Assembly: GCA_031282205.1 (NCBI GenBank)
Contig: JAITEE010000121.1
Location: forward strand, 1 to 47,909
Direction of reading: 5' to 3'
DNA: 47,909 bases
From: Candidatus Methanovirga aequatorialis
Lineage (GTDB): Archaea; Methanobacteriota; Methanobacteria; Methanobacteriales; Methanobacteriaceae
Shown here: in pieces, positions 1 to 10,915 of the stretch
How positions within the stretch are numbered: position 1 is the stretch's first letter
Layout: the number at the start of each line of letters is the position of its first letter
Made by a program: the position numbers and the translations under genes
The notes under the pieces: model-generated
Database searches by the model: none
What the model was told of the DNA's origin: nothing
Seen by the model: the letters and a program-made list of their open reading frames with translations, nothing else

Positions 1-1569
<1,569 letters not shown>

Positions 1570-1632
1570 ACCTAATTTTTTTTATTTTCTATTCTTTTTT
1601 TTAAAAAAAAACTTGTAAAATTGTGATAATAA
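1570..1632. terminator. Oligo-T terminator region between convergent genes
   Basis: The short gap between mer (+) and the radical SAM gene (-) holds T-runs at 1576-1583 and 1595-1602, followed by an A-run at 1603-1611. The T-runs serve plus-strand transcripts and the A-run reads as T on the minus strand. That fits archaeal intrinsic termination in both directions. Confidence 0.6.
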
Positions 1633-2598
1633 TCAAATTATCGATGTTCTAATGTTAAAATCATTAGCTATTCTATAAATCCTTTTATTAAGCTTTTCTT
1701 GATAGAACCTACTTGAATAATTCTTTTCTTTAAACATCATACTCGTTCTCTCATGAACTTCTGGATAATTTTCTTTTAAAAGATTTAAATATCTATCTCT
1801 ACTATGATTACCACAATCTCCAAAAAGAGTTAAAGAACCATGAAGCACGTAGTCAACATTACATTTCTTAAAATCAGAGAAAACCTCATTTAAACACTCT
1901 TCACTATCACTAAGAAATGGAAGAATTGGCATTAAAATAACACCAACTAAAAAACCCTCTTTTTTTAATTTGTTAATTGTCTCCAATCTTTTTGATGGTG
2001 CAGGTGCGTTGGGTTCAAATACTTTGGCTACTTCATCGTCGGTAGTAGAAAATGAAAACGATATAATCGATTTTAGCTTATGAAGTTCACATTCTTCTAT
2101 AGTTTGGTTTTCAATCCCATGAGTTGCTTTAACCACAACGTCCTCTGGTAAAGCAGCTGATTTTTGAATTTTCTTTAAAATATCCATATCCCTTAATATA
2201 AGATCCGATTTGGTTATCACATGCACTGAAAACCTAAATCTGTTAACTACTTTAAGTACGTCTCTTGTTAAACCCAATTCTTTTTCGATTGGCATATAAC
2301 AATCAGTTGCAGAACCCAAATTTAATATCCCTCTTTCGCCAGATTTAGCTTTATTCTTCAATTGAGTTTTTAATATTTTATAAGCGTTCGATTTAACCAC
2401 TAAAGAACTTGTATTGTTGCCATATTTACTTCCATTAACATAACAATAAGAACAATCAAATGAACATCCCATATAAGGATTTAAACTATAATCATCCATG
2501 AAAGATGATCTTTCACCCTCTTTTTTATTTAAGATCGTTTTAACGTCCTTCAACTCAAATGAATATTTTTTAGCTATTTCCACAAACTCTGGTTTCAT
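1633..2598 (-). CDS. Radical SAM protein, SplB-like family
   Basis: This 321-residue protein carries a radical SAM CX3CX2C motif at C45, C49 and C52 (MGCSFDCSYCYVNGS), which should bind a [4Fe-4S] cluster and S-adenosylmethionine. The surrounding NPYMGC segment resembles the COG1533 (spore photoproduct lyase-like) group, whose archaeal members mostly lack a known substrate. The rest looks like a TIM-barrel core with no second Fe-S domain. It lies 27 bp downstream of serA on the same strand and may be co-transcribed. The family call is fairly sure; the reaction is unknown. Confidence 0.8.
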   Translation of the reverse strand: MKPEFVEIAKKYSFELKDVKTILNKKEGERSSFMDDYSLNPYMGCSFDCSYCYVNGSKYGNNTSSLVVKSNAYKILKTQLKNKAKSGERGILNLGSATDCYMPIEKELGLTRDVLKVVNRFRFSVHVITKSDLILRDMDILKKIQKSAALPEDVVVKATHGIENQTIEECELHKLKSIISFSFSTTDDEVAKVFEPNAPAPSKRLETINKLKKEGFLVGVILMPILPFLSDSEECLNEVFSDFKKCNVDYVLHGSLTLFGDCGNHSRDRYLNLLKENYPEVHERTSMMFKEKNYSSRFYQEKLNKRIYRIANDFNIRTSII

Positions 2599-2625
2599 GA
2601 TACCTTTAAAAATCCTAAAAAGCGA

Positions 2626-4197
2626 TCAAAGAGTTATTGCGACCGCTTCATAAACATTATCAAGTTTTTCAAGCTCTTTTATAACATTAACAGGCACAGG
2701 ATTATCAACCGTAAGAACCATAATAGCTTGACCTCCTCTTATATCCCTACCAACCTGCATTATACCAATGTTAATATCATGTTCACCCAATTTAGATCCT
2801 ATAACACCAATTGACCCAGGAATATCTTGATATCTTGCAAGAAACATGTTTTTCTCTGGTTTAACGTCGACACGATAATCGTTTATCTTAATTATTCTTG
2901 ATTCATACATCTGAGTACCTTCAATAGTAAAATTGTCATTTTCAGTCCTTGCCTTAACTCTAATTATAGAGTCGTAAGTCTCTGCATTGGATTGTTTACC
3001 CACGACCACATTAATATCTCTTGATTTTGCAATTGAAAAAGAATTAATGGTGTTAACAGGTCTATTTAATACAGGACTTAGAATTCCTTTGAGAATGGTT
3101 CTTGTAAGCATTTCCTGATTTTCAATCTCCGAAAGTTCACCGCAATAAACAACCTCAAGAGTTTTAATTTTCCCTTTAACAAACTGTGAAATAAATCGAC
3201 CTAACTTTTCACTGAGACTGAAGTAAGGTTTAAGTTTTTGAAAAGTTACTGGGTCAACGACAGGTAAATTCAATACATTTTTAGGAGTTTTACCTTTAAA
3301 AACTTTTGTGACCTCATCAGCAGCTATTATAGCGGCATCTCTTTGAGCTTCTTGTGTGGAAGCGGCAATATGAGGTGTTAAAATAATATTCTCCAATTCA
3401 AAAAGTTTACTACCTCCTGGAGGCTCATTTTCATAAACATCTAAGGCAGCTCCAGCTATTTCACCGTTTTTAAGTCCATTATACAATGCTTCCTCATCAA
3501 TTATTCCGCCACGAGCACAATTAACTATAAAAGTACTATTTTTCATGATTTTAAGTTCTTTAGTAGAAATTAGGTGTTTTGTTTGAGGAGTTAAAGGAAC
3601 GTGTATTGTGATAACGTCAGCTTCTTTTAAAACAATTTCAAGGTCTGTTAACTCTGTGCCCATCTCTTCAGCCACCTTCTCTTGTAGATATGGATCATAA
3701 GCAATCGCATCCATTTCAAACGCTTTACATCTACGGACAACTTGAGATCCAATTCTACCCATTCCTACAACACCAAGTGTTTTATTTCTAAGTTCGCTCC
3801 CAAGAAATTTAGATTTTTCCCATTTCCCATCTTTAACAGATCTATCTGCAATTGGTATTTTTCTTGCGATGGCTAAAATTAAGCCCATGGTATGTTCCGC
3901 AACAGTGACTGTAGTTGATTCAGCCGTATTTACAACCATGATGCCTTTATCAGTAGCCGCACTAAGATCGACATTATCTACACCTACACCAGCTCTTGCA
4001 ATTATTTTTAGATTATCTGCTTTATCGATAACATCCTTTGTTAATTTAGTTCGACTTCTAACTATAATTCCATCATAATCATTAATCGTTTTAATTAAAT
4101 CTTCATGAGATATTTGTGTATCAACCACGACTTCAGCAACTTCTTTTAAATTATCAATTCCTTCTTCGTCAATGGAATCTGCAATCAGTACTTTCAT
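2626..4197 (-). CDS. serA: D-3-phosphoglycerate dehydrogenase
   Basis: SerA oxidises 3-phosphoglycerate to 3-phosphohydroxypyruvate with NAD, the first step of serine synthesis. At 523 residues it is the long type: a catalytic domain, an NAD-binding domain with GMGRIG at 145-150, catalytic R229 (CARGG), E258 and H276 (TPHIAAS), an intervening domain, and a C-terminal ACT domain (about 450-523, [13 protein letters not shown]) that usually binds serine. The start is supported by AAAGGTGAG upstream. All catalytic residues are present. Confidence 0.96.
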   Translation of the reverse strand: MKVLIADSIDEEGIDNLKEVAEVVVDTQISHEDLIKTINDYDGIIVRSRTKLTKDVIDKADNLKIIARAGVGVDNVDLSAATDKGIMVVNTAESTTVTVAEHTMGLILAIARKIPIADRSVKDGKWEKSKFLGSELRNKTLGVVGMGRIGSQVVRRCKAFEMDAIAYDPYLQEKVAEEMGTELTDLEIVLKEADVITIHVPLTPQTKHLISTKELKIMKNSTFIVNCARGGIIDEEALYNGLKNGEIAGAALDVYENEPPGGSKLFELENIILTPHIAASTQEAQRDAAIIAADEVTKVFKGKTPKNVLNLPVVDPVTFQKLKPYFSLSEKLGRFISQFVKGKIKTLEVVYCGELSEIENQEMLTRTILKGILSPVLNRPVNTINSFSIAKSRDINVVVGKQSNAETYDSIIRVKARTENDNFTIEGTQMYESRIIKINDYRVDVKPEKNMFLARYQDIPGSIGVIGSKLGEHDINIGIMQVGRDIRGGQAIMVLTVDNPVPVNVIKELEKLDNVYEAVAITL

Positions 4198-4309
4198 TCT
4201 TTTCTCACCTTTAATTAAATCTTAATAAGACAAGAATCTATTTCAATTAAATATGTTTATAATAATGTGTAATTCAATACATTTATATTTTTAATTTTAA
4301 GGATAGTAA

Positions 4310-5521
4310 TTAAGGGACTGTAAAAAATTGAGAGTGTTCATTTCTGTATTTATTGCAAAAATTTTTAAAGTCACATGCATCACAAGTTCTGTTGTCCCCG
4401 TCGGCCTTCCATGAATTTTTTATTGAAGTTCCTATACCTTCATTTAGTGTGGATTTCTCAATATCATTCACGACGTTATCAAACTCTCTTAAAGCTTTTT
4501 TAACTTTTTCATCATTAATTTCAATTATTCTAATAGATCTATCTAATTTAAATGAATCTGAAAGTTCAGGAAAGTTTTTTTCAGTTCCATCCCAATCTTC
4601 AATTAACTCTCTATCTTCTTTACTTATCTCAACATCGGTTTTATTACTTTCAACATCTCTCTTTATAACGAGTAAATCCTCGTTTGAAGGAAGAAGTTCA
4701 TTTAAATAAAAAATTATTCCAGATATTATTGGCCTTGAATTAGCCTGTCTACATCTAAGCCAGCTGTAAGTCAATATTTGCCACTGATGATAGTTCCAAG
4801 TAGATCTATGTTCTAAATGATTAGAATCATATTGTGGTCTCTTCATTCCTTTATAGTCTATTATTATCTCATATTCTTTTTCAGAGTTTATATGATTTTT
4901 CTTATAAAAATTTTCTTCTTTTAAATAGTCTACAATTAAATTATCCTTAGAAATGGAAGAATTTATTTTTAAAGAACTTATTACATCTATTACTCCATTA
5001 ACACAATAAAAATCCGAACGTCGGTTTATCACGTCTTTTAAAGGCATTTTTCTTAAACCCTTAATCAAAACTTCAGCTGAGTCCATTAAAGGAAATAAGT
5101 GTTTCCCCCATAAGTTAATTGAATTCTCAATTCTTGTACTTATAATTCTTTTTGAAGGATCTTCATCACTTTCACCTACACAGTTATAAGGAGTAAAATA
5201 TTTTGGATTTGGTGGATATAAACCCCTTGCCTGCATTCTTTGATCAATCTTTTCTTCAATTGGTCTAATATCCTTTAACCAATCCCATGGAAATTGGGTT
5301 TTTTTAAGTGTCCATACAGTGTACGCCTCCTCCATGACCCCATGAACAAACTCCCCAAACCAAAGTTGTAACGGTCTTGATGGTGGTAAAAAACCCTTAT
5401 TCTGATATCTATATTGAAGATTACAAGTTAAAAAAGATAATAAGTCTCCAGTTAAGCTATATTCTGGAATGTTATACTCCTTAGATTTTGTTGACAGTTT
5501 CACTTTAATTGACAACTCCAT
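4310..5521 (-). CDS. PD-(D/E)XK nuclease with Fe-S cysteines (Cas4/RecB-like)
   Basis: The 403-residue protein shows a RecB/Cas4-type nuclease pattern: H60 in a FGEFVHG motif, D179, D222-Y-K224 as the (D/E)XK pair, and Q248-x3-Y252 as motif III. One N-terminal cysteine (C33) and three C-terminal cysteines (C380, C383, C389) have the spacing of a Cas4/AddB-type [4Fe-4S] clasp. It probably acts on DNA ends in repair or recombination. No cas genes, helicase or CRISPR array are nearby, so a CRISPR role is not supported. At 403 residues it is about twice the size of Cas4, with extra sequence between the motifs. A head-on gap of about 110 bp separates it from serA. Confidence 0.75.
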   Translation of the reverse strand: MELSIKVKLSTKSKEYNIPEYSLTGDLLSFLTCNLQYRYQNKGFLPPSRPLQLWFGEFVHGVMEEAYTVWTLKKTQFPWDWLKDIRPIEEKIDQRMQARGLYPPNPKYFTPYNCVGESDEDPSKRIISTRIENSINLWGKHLFPLMDSAEVLIKGLRKMPLKDVINRRSDFYCVNGVIDVISSLKINSSISKDNLIVDYLKEENFYKKNHINSEKEYEIIIDYKGMKRPQYDSNHLEHRSTWNYHQWQILTYSWLRCRQANSRPIISGIIFYLNELLPSNEDLLVIKRDVESNKTDVEISKEDRELIEDWDGTEKNFPELSDSFKLDRSIRIIEINDEKVKKALREFDNVVNDIEKSTLNEGIGTSIKNSWKADGDNRTCDACDFKNFCNKYRNEHSQFFTVP

Positions 5522-5580
5522 GCGTGATTAAAAATTTCTTAAGGTCTCTAAAACTAAACAAAAAACATGACGATAACAAC

Positions 5581-6537
5581 TCATGTTAGCGGTTCAACAC
5601 TAACTAGCTTAGAATAACAATATCTTTCTGCAGTTGTATACCCTGGAGGCCAACAAGTCCCCATTATCAACTCTTTCGCACCTTTTTCAAATTTAATAGG
5701 ATTGGTTCCATAATCGTATCTTATATCATCATTTGAAGTCACCTCGTAACCATATCTCTTTTGAGTTAAAAAATCATTAATATATACTCTATCTCCCTTT
5801 ACAAGAGTATGTAAACGATTAAATGGTGCCGAATAAGTTATATCATGGCCTAACAATCCCATAGATCCTTTTTCTCCAGGATAATAGCTATTATCGTAAT
5901 GATAAACACTTTTATACTCGTTTACAGTATCACTCCTTATATTCCAGTTACAACTCAATTTTGGTATTACGACGGTTCCAAATACTGGATTTTTAGTTAA
6001 CGTCTTACTATTTATCTTCATATTGTTCTTGATTATGTCTACAACATTGGAATTGTTTCCATAAAGAATGATACTATAAATAGCATTGTTTTTATTGACC
6101 CATAACTCTTTCACTACTTTGGAACTGTCATTTTTAAGAGTGTAGCTATTTTCATAAACTTCAATATCATTTATTTTTTCTTTTTTATTAGATTTTAATT
6201 TAAGTTCACTTTCACTTCCATCTAATTCCTCAGGAACAAAATTTTTAGGAATGTTGTATCCTGAAGGAGTATATTGCCTATTTATAATAATCTCGCCTAT
6301 TTTAGGGTTGGTTAATTTATCAATGTAACTCCCATCATCAACACCATCGTTAGTCGAATAGTTCCCAAACTTCCAAGTTTCAGGATACTTAAATGAAAGT
6401 TCATTGAACGTGTAGGTTCTAAGAGTCTCGTTGGTTTCATTTATATGATTATCTTCTTCTGTAATCATGATTATAGTTGTAGCTATACTAATCATCACAA
6501 ACACACATATCATTATTATTAAAGTCCTATTTCTCAT
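5581..6537 (-). CDS. Membrane-anchored sortase with N-terminal PsbP-like region
   Basis: Sortases are transpeptidases that attach surface proteins at the cell envelope. This 318-residue protein has one N-terminal membrane segment (about 5-25), an extracellular region (about 40-180) beginning YTFNELSFKYPETWKFG that resembles PsbP/lipoprotein-type domains, and a sortase domain (about 185-318). The catalytic triad is visible: H231 (LLGHD), C295 (IMGTC in place of the usual TLxTC) and R305 (TAERYCY). The start follows AAAAGGTG. Downstream lies the nuclease; upstream lie two exported deacetylases. The surface proteins at 42-48 kb show no LPxTG-like tail, so its substrates are not evident here. Confidence 0.82.
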   Translation of the reverse strand: MRNRTLIIMICVFVMISIATTIIMITEEDNHINETNETLRTYTFNELSFKYPETWKFGNYSTNDGVDDGSYIDKLTNPKIGEIIINRQYTPSGYNIPKNFVPEELDGSESELKLKSNKKEKINDIEVYENSYTLKNDSSKVVKELWVNKNNAIYSIILYGNNSNVVDIIKNNMKINSKTLTKNPVFGTVVIPKLSCNWNIRSDTVNEYKSVYHYDNSYYPGEKGSMGLLGHDITYSAPFNRLHTLVKGDRVYINDFLTQKRYGYEVTSNDDIRYDYGTNPIKFEKGAKELIMGTCWPPGYTTAERYCYSKLVSVEPLT

Positions 6538-7102
6538 TATAACACCTTTTAATTTTTATTCATAATTCATTAAAGTTCTCTAGCAAATATTAAATTTCAT
6601 AGACATCAATAAAGTGAATCCATGTACATGAAAGCTAATTTTGTAAAATTTTAAATGTAGTGAACTTGATAACGTTCTTAAAAAATAAACTCTTTAAAAT
6701 CGTATTTAATCAATATAAATTCTTTTATAACATTAAACAACCATTTTTAAAAGATATAATTTTAAAACAAATATTTTAATAATACTAAAATTAAAAATAA
6801 AGAAAAAACAAGTTTTTTCTGATTGAACAAGTTCAATAAAGAAAATAAAAAATTTTCTAAATTAAAACAAAGTTTTAATTAAGGAAAACTTCGTTTATTC
6901 ACAAAATGAATAATGATCTGATTTCTTTCAAACTATCTCAGACATATAAAATATAAAAACTTTCTTTTATTACCTGTGTAACAATATGCAATATCAAAAG
7001 TCTCTTAATAAAATTGTTTATTAATAACTCTGATATAAACTTGTGTAACAATATGCAATATCACATATTCTCCATATATTACTTTATATAGTTATATATA
7101 TT
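6538..7102. other. Non-coding gap with a 22-bp direct repeat
   Basis: This is a 565-bp AT-rich stretch between the sortase gene and the first deacetylase gene, without a credible ORF. It should hold the sortase promoter on its left and the deacetylase terminator on its right. A perfect 22-bp repeat occurs at 6975-6996 and 7042-7063. Nothing else is recognisable. Confidence 0.6.
6975..7063. repeat. Pair of identical 22-bp direct repeats
   Basis: Positions 6975-6996 and 7042-7063 are identical over 22 bp (core GTAACAATATGCAATATC), with starts 67 bp apart. The core contains the near-palindrome AATATGCAATAT. They could be paired operator sites or a small duplication. Confidence 0.8.
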
Positions 7103-7870
7103 CTATTGACTTAATTCAACAATTGAATCCTTATTATAATAAACTCTTTCTGGACCAAAACCGATTACTCCATCACTACGAGGATAAAATGAAGGTAAAA
7201 TAGTATTTATATTGTAATAAACTTGGAATAACTTCTTTTTTGTATTACCATATTTATCAATATTTACATCCAGATATTGAGAATTTAAAGGCTCTGGTTT
7301 GGCTTGTTGGTGATGATAATAATAAACTGGAAATTGTCTGTATTTCAGATCTGGATATTTTTCTTGCATTCTTCTCATCGCCTCATGACAAGCATGATGA
7401 TCTGGATTTCCATCACCAGTCGTCGTGTAAAATATTGTGTACCCTTCCTTCAGATATAAATTCTCCATGACTTCAAATGCTTCGTCGGTGGTTAACGTAC
7501 CATCATCAATATGATGCATTGAATAATCACTCACGTTAAGTATCATCATCACCTGCTTAAAAGAATCCTCACGAATTATGCCTTTTCGACCCGCCTCACT
7601 CTCATTTTTAGAAATATTAAGGTTGTAATAATTATCCACTATACGTAGTGTAGGAGACAAACTATTTCCTGACGTCATTAAATCAAAATGAAGCTTATAT
7701 CCTTTTTCTATCAACAGGAATATTAGACCTCCAGCACCAATGGTTTCATCGTCAGCGTGAGGAAGAATAAAGGCTACTTTTTTTGAGTCGTCATTCAAAT
7801 GACAGAATATGTATACAGATAACAAAGATAAAACAACAATCCCTACCACCATTAAAACATGTTTATTCAT
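7103..7870 (-). CDS. PIG-L family deacetylase, membrane-anchored (copy 1)
   Basis: The PIG-L/LmbE family are zinc-dependent N-acetylglucosamine deacetylases. The metal-binding motif PHADDE is present (H38, D40, D41), with the second conserved motif NPDHHACHEA (about 155-164). A single N-terminal membrane helix (about 4-24) should anchor the enzyme facing outward, so a surface glycan is a plausible substrate. The ATG at 7870 is preferred to an upstream in-frame GTG at 7879 because AGGTGAT overlaps the latter. It is a tandem paralogue of the gene at 7946-8722, and the two share almost identical C-terminal halves. Confidence 0.83.
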   Translation of the reverse strand: MNKHVLMVVGIVVLSLLSVYIFCHLNDDSKKVAFILPHADDETIGAGGLIFLLIEKGYKLHFDLMTSGNSLSPTLRIVDNYYNLNISKNESEAGRKGIIREDSFKQVMMILNVSDYSMHHIDDGTLTTDEAFEVMENLYLKEGYTIFYTTTGDGNPDHHACHEAMRRMQEKYPDLKYRQFPVYYYHHQQAKPEPLNSQYLDVNIDKYGNTKKKLFQVYYNINTILPSFYPRSDGVIGFGPERVYYNKDSIVELSQ

Positions 7871-7945
7871 ACTTATCACCTATACATCGCCACCACTTTA
7901 ATTTGATTAAAAGTTTATTTGATCAAAGTTAAATCAAATATTTCA

Positions 7946-8722
7946 TTAAATAGAATTATAATAAATTCTTTCTGGACCAAAACCGATTACTCCATCACTA
8001 CGAGGATAAAATGAAGGTAAAATAGTATTTATATTGTAATAAACTTGAAACATTCTTTTTTTCATGTTACCATACATATCAACATTCACATCCACATATT
8101 GAGAATTTAAAGGCTCTGTTGGTTTTGTTATGCCTCTATCGTAGAAATAATAATAAATTGGAAATTGTCTATATTTCAGATCGGGGTATTTTTCTTGCAT
8201 TCTTCTCATCGCCTCATGACAAGCATGATGATCTGGATTTCTATCACCAGTCGTCGTGTAGAACACCGTGTACCCCTCCTTCAGATATAAATCTTCCATG
8301 ACTTTATAAACCTCGTCGGTGGTTAAGGTACCGTCATCAACATGGTGCATTGAATAATCATTCACGTTAAGTATCATCATCACCTGTTTAAAAGAATCCT
8401 CACGAATCATTCTCTTTCGATCTTTCTCACTTACATTCTCTGGTAATCTCACATTATAATAATTATCAACTCTAATTGTACCATGACCTATACCATTTCC
8501 TGATGTCATTAAATCAAAATGAAGCCTATATCCTTTTTCTACCAGCATGGATATTAGACCTCCAGCACCAATGGTCTCATCGTCAGCGTGAGGAAGAATA
8601 AACGCTACTTTTTTATCACTATCATTAACAACAGGATTTATTGAATAAAGGGTTGATAAAAATAAGAGAAACAATGTTATGAATAACAAAGTTATCACTA
8701 AAATATGCTTCAATATTTTCAC
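7946..8722 (-). CDS. PIG-L family deacetylase, membrane-anchored (copy 2)
   Basis: This tandem paralogue of the preceding entry has 258 residues, an N-terminal membrane helix (about 7-28), PHADDE at 44-49 (H45, D47, D48) and NPDHHACHEA at about 162-171. The copies differ mostly in the membrane anchor and in the loop around residues 75-105. Long DNA stretches near the 3' ends are nearly identical, which suggests recent duplication or gene conversion. The 75-bp gap suggests one transcript. The substrate is not known; proximity to a sortase suggests envelope work (inference). Confidence 0.83.
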   Translation of the reverse strand: MKILKHILVITLLFITLFLLFLSTLYSINPVVNDSDKKVAFILPHADDETIGAGGLISMLVEKGYRLHFDLMTSGNGIGHGTIRVDNYYNVRLPENVSEKDRKRMIREDSFKQVMMILNVNDYSMHHVDDGTLTTDEVYKVMEDLYLKEGYTVFYTTTGDRNPDHHACHEAMRRMQEKYPDLKYRQFPIYYYFYDRGITKPTEPLNSQYVDVNVDMYGNMKKRMFQVYYNINTILPSFYPRSDGVIGFGPERIYYNSI

Positions 8723-9063
8723 ATCCAGCTATCTTTTAAGTAAAGGGAATTTAATCAACAATCATGATCTCGATAAATGTAGTTATATTAATATATAGGT
8801 TGTAATTGAATCCAAGCTTACAAGAGAAAAAATATCTAATTTATAAAAGAACCTTAGATTCCATACGAAAGGGGATTTTTTGGAACTTTATTAACCTCCA
8901 TGATATTTTAAATCCTGAAGTTTGGCTTACGATTATATCTCATGAAGCTATTAATTTTATTGTAAGCATTATTTATATATATTGTTACAACAAGTATTAC
9001 CATTGTTAGAATTTATAATCTTTATATATTATACTTTGATAAATTTATATTACTGGTGATAGT
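8723..9063. other. Divergent promoter region
   Basis: This is the gap between the deacetylase pair (-) and the TctA-like gene (+). A TATA box TTTATATATT at 9021-9030 and an RBS GGTGAT at 9055-9060 serve the plus-strand gene. A 67-codon ORF starting with TTG at 8806 has no recognisable family and is not called. Confidence 0.55.
9021..9060 (+). promoter_or_regulatory. Promoter and RBS of the TctA-like gene
   Basis: TTTATATATT (9021-9030) is a good archaeal TATA box and predicts transcription from about 9052-9056. GGTGAT (9055-9060) is 18 bases before the first ATG (9079) but only 3 bases before an in-frame ATT at 9064. Confidence 0.55.
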
Positions 9064-9078
9064 ATTTTTGATCTTTTA

Positions 9079-10305
9079 ATGGCCTGTTTTTTAGGAATAG
9101 TTTGTGGTTCTATAACTGGTTTAGTTCCAGGAATTCATGTGAATACAGCGGGAGCGATAGTGTTTACATCGTCAACTTTTTTATTAAACTTCATATCCCC
9201 AGAATTCTTATGTGTTTTATTGGTGTCTATGTCCATAACCCATGCAATGATAGAATTTATTCCATCGATATTTCTCGGTGTTCCAGATGAAGGAACAGCT
9301 TTAACCATTCTTCCAGGCCATAAAATGGTTTTGGAAGGTAGAGGTGCAGAAGCGATTAGAATTGTTGCAGTTGGTGGATATGGTGCAATTATCGTCACAG
9401 TAGTTCTACTACCTTTGTTTGCAACTATTCTTCCACCACTTCAAAACACTATCAAACCTTACACATGGATAATTCTGGCTTTAACTTCAATTTATTTAAT
9501 ATTCAGATTAAGTAATGGAAAAACCTCATTATTTTATAGCTCAACTCTTTTTATTCTCTCAGGAATATTAGGCTGGACAATATTTCAAACCCCTATTTCT
9601 TCAAATTTATCTTTAATGTGTTTATTCACTGGGCTTTTTGGAGTTAGTACAATTTTATTCAGCCTAAATCAGAACTCCATCATTCCACATCAAAGTAAAT
9701 TTTATGAACTTCATTTAAATATGAATATGTTGAAAGGAATCTTTGCAGGAGGCACAACAGGTGCAATTTTAGGTTTTCTACCTGGTTTTGGACCTGCACA
9801 AGGCGGAATCTTAGCCCAAGAAATCAGTGGTGCAGACGAAAAAAATAGTCCAAAAGAATTTTTAACAACCATCAGTGGATTAAATACAAGTGATACCATT
9901 TTTTCTCTTTATTGTATCTATTTGATTGGAAATCCAAGAAGTGGAATAGCAGTTTACATGTCACACATAGTTGAAAACTTTTCAATTAACCATCTATTGA
10001 TCTTTACGTTCGCCTCGTTAATTGCAGTTTCAATATCTTTAATCATGTGTCTAAAATTAGGTGATAGTTTCTCTAAATTTATGGTCGGAGTGGATTACAA
10101 GAAGATTTCCATAACCTCCATTCTCCTAATGGTAGGAATTTTGTATCTTTTTATATTAATCTACAACGGTCCAATTCCATATCTTACATTGGCCTTAATA
10201 AGTTCAACGGCTTTAGGTCTAATTCCTCATTACGTTGGTGTTAGTAAATCTCATTTAATGGGTGTTCTTATTGTTCCAGCTATTGTAATCTATATCAACA
10301 TGTAG
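9079..10305 (+). CDS. TctA-like (DUF112) multispanning membrane protein
   Basis: The roughly 410-residue protein has about ten membrane helices. It resembles the archaeal COG1784 group, related to TctA, the large permease subunit of tripartite tricarboxylate transporters. Two internal-repeat signatures are visible: GLVPGIHVNTAG near the N-terminus and GFLPGFGPAQGG near residue 230. No TctB or TctC partner is nearby, as is usual for the archaeal group, so the substrate is unknown. Translation may begin at the in-frame ATT at 9064, which would add IFDLL before the annotated Met. It is a solitary gene whose stop codon is followed at once by a MITE target duplication (10307). Confidence 0.78.
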   Translation: MACFLGIVCGSITGLVPGIHVNTAGAIVFTSSTFLLNFISPEFLCVLLVSMSITHAMIEFIPSIFLGVPDEGTALTILPGHKMVLEGRGAEAIRIVAVGGYGAIIVTVVLLPLFATILPPLQNTIKPYTWIILALTSIYLIFRLSNGKTSLFYSSTLFILSGILGWTIFQTPISSNLSLMCLFTGLFGVSTILFSLNQNSIIPHQSKFYELHLNMNMLKGIFAGGTTGAILGFLPGFGPAQGGILAQEISGADEKNSPKEFLTTISGLNTSDTIFSLYCIYLIGNPRSGIAVYMSHIVENFSINHLLIFTFASLIAVSISLIMCLKLGDSFSKFMVGVDYKKISITSILLMVGILYLFILIYNGPIPYLTLALISSTALGLIPHYVGVSKSHLMGVLIVPAIVIYINM

Positions 10306-10306
10306 T

Positions 10307-10316
10307 ACCGCTAAAC
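10307..10316. repeat. Target-site duplication, left copy
   Basis: ACCGCTAAAC here is repeated exactly at 10501-10510, directly abutting both ends of the MITE. A 10-bp duplication is the mark of transposase-mediated insertion. Confidence 0.9.
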
Positions 10317-10500
10317 CAATGCTGTCAAGCTAATATTTATATTACTTTGAATACAAATTTTTGTATTGATTTAGGGTGTAAAAAAGTTGGAGTTTTTCAT
10401 AAAAATCAACACTTATTTATAAAGAAAACGTCAAAAATTGAAAAAATTCCACAAAATTTTACAGTCTCATCAATACAAACATATTAACTTGACAGCATTG
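10317..10500. mobile_element. MITE-like element, 184 bp, copy 1
   Basis: The element begins CAATGCTGTCAAG and ends with its exact complement CTTGACAGCATTG; the inverted similarity continues to about 20 bp. It is flanked by the 10-bp duplication ACCGCTAAAC and encodes nothing. Internal hairpins include AATACAAATTTTTGTATT (about 10350-10368) and a GTTG...CAAC stem around 10390-10412. A full parent element is not in the window, so the mobilising transposase is unknown. The second copy at 11367-11539 is about 90 percent identical apart from an 11-base deletion. Confidence 0.9.
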
Positions 10501-10510
10501 ACCGCTAAAC
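10501..10510. repeat. Target-site duplication, right copy
   Basis: ACCGCTAAAC is identical to 10307-10316 and directly follows the right inverted repeat of the MITE. Confidence 0.9.
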
Positions 10511-10915
10511 CTAAAATTTAGTGAACATAAAAAGTCCAAGTGACACTTTAATTCCTTATTAAATGAAATGAAGTATACGGTTTTTTTTTTCCGTTGAAAC
10601 TCTTTAAAACTGAGTATCTAAAAAAATCAATGAAAAAATAGAGTTAATGTTATTTAAAATGGGAAAAATGAAGCCACTCCATTTTCTCCAAATTTTTTGG
10701 GAGGAGTGAACGAAATAGCATAAAAATTTAACGCTCATGCACCTGACTTAGTACAATTTCATTAAATATGTTTTAATTAAAATATCTGTTTATTAAACCA
10801 ATGACAATGAGATATTATTAGTCATAATAACCATTAAAATCAATTTAATTGATTTATAAAATTTGCACTATAATAGTTACATGAACGAATTTTAAATTGT
10901 TTTATCATTTAATAT

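Larger units (their letters stand above)
10306..10915. other. Non-coding gap containing a MITE and small hairpins
   Basis: Apart from the 184-bp element at 10317-10500, this stretch holds a hairpin with ACGG/CCGT arms around a T-run (about 10576-10594) and an inverted repeat CACTCC (10675-10680) / GGAGTG (10703-10708). No ORF is credible. It separates the TctA-like gene from the Rpn pseudogene. Confidence 0.6.

Noticed and set aside
4310-5521. A CRISPR-Cas locus around the Cas4-like nuclease
   Set aside because: No other cas gene and no repeat array within the window; serA and a sortase gene flank it.
8806-9009. 67-codon ORF starting with TTG between the deacetylase pair and the TctA-like gene
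   Set aside because: No recognisable domain, low-complexity AT-driven composition and a weak start; likely chance.
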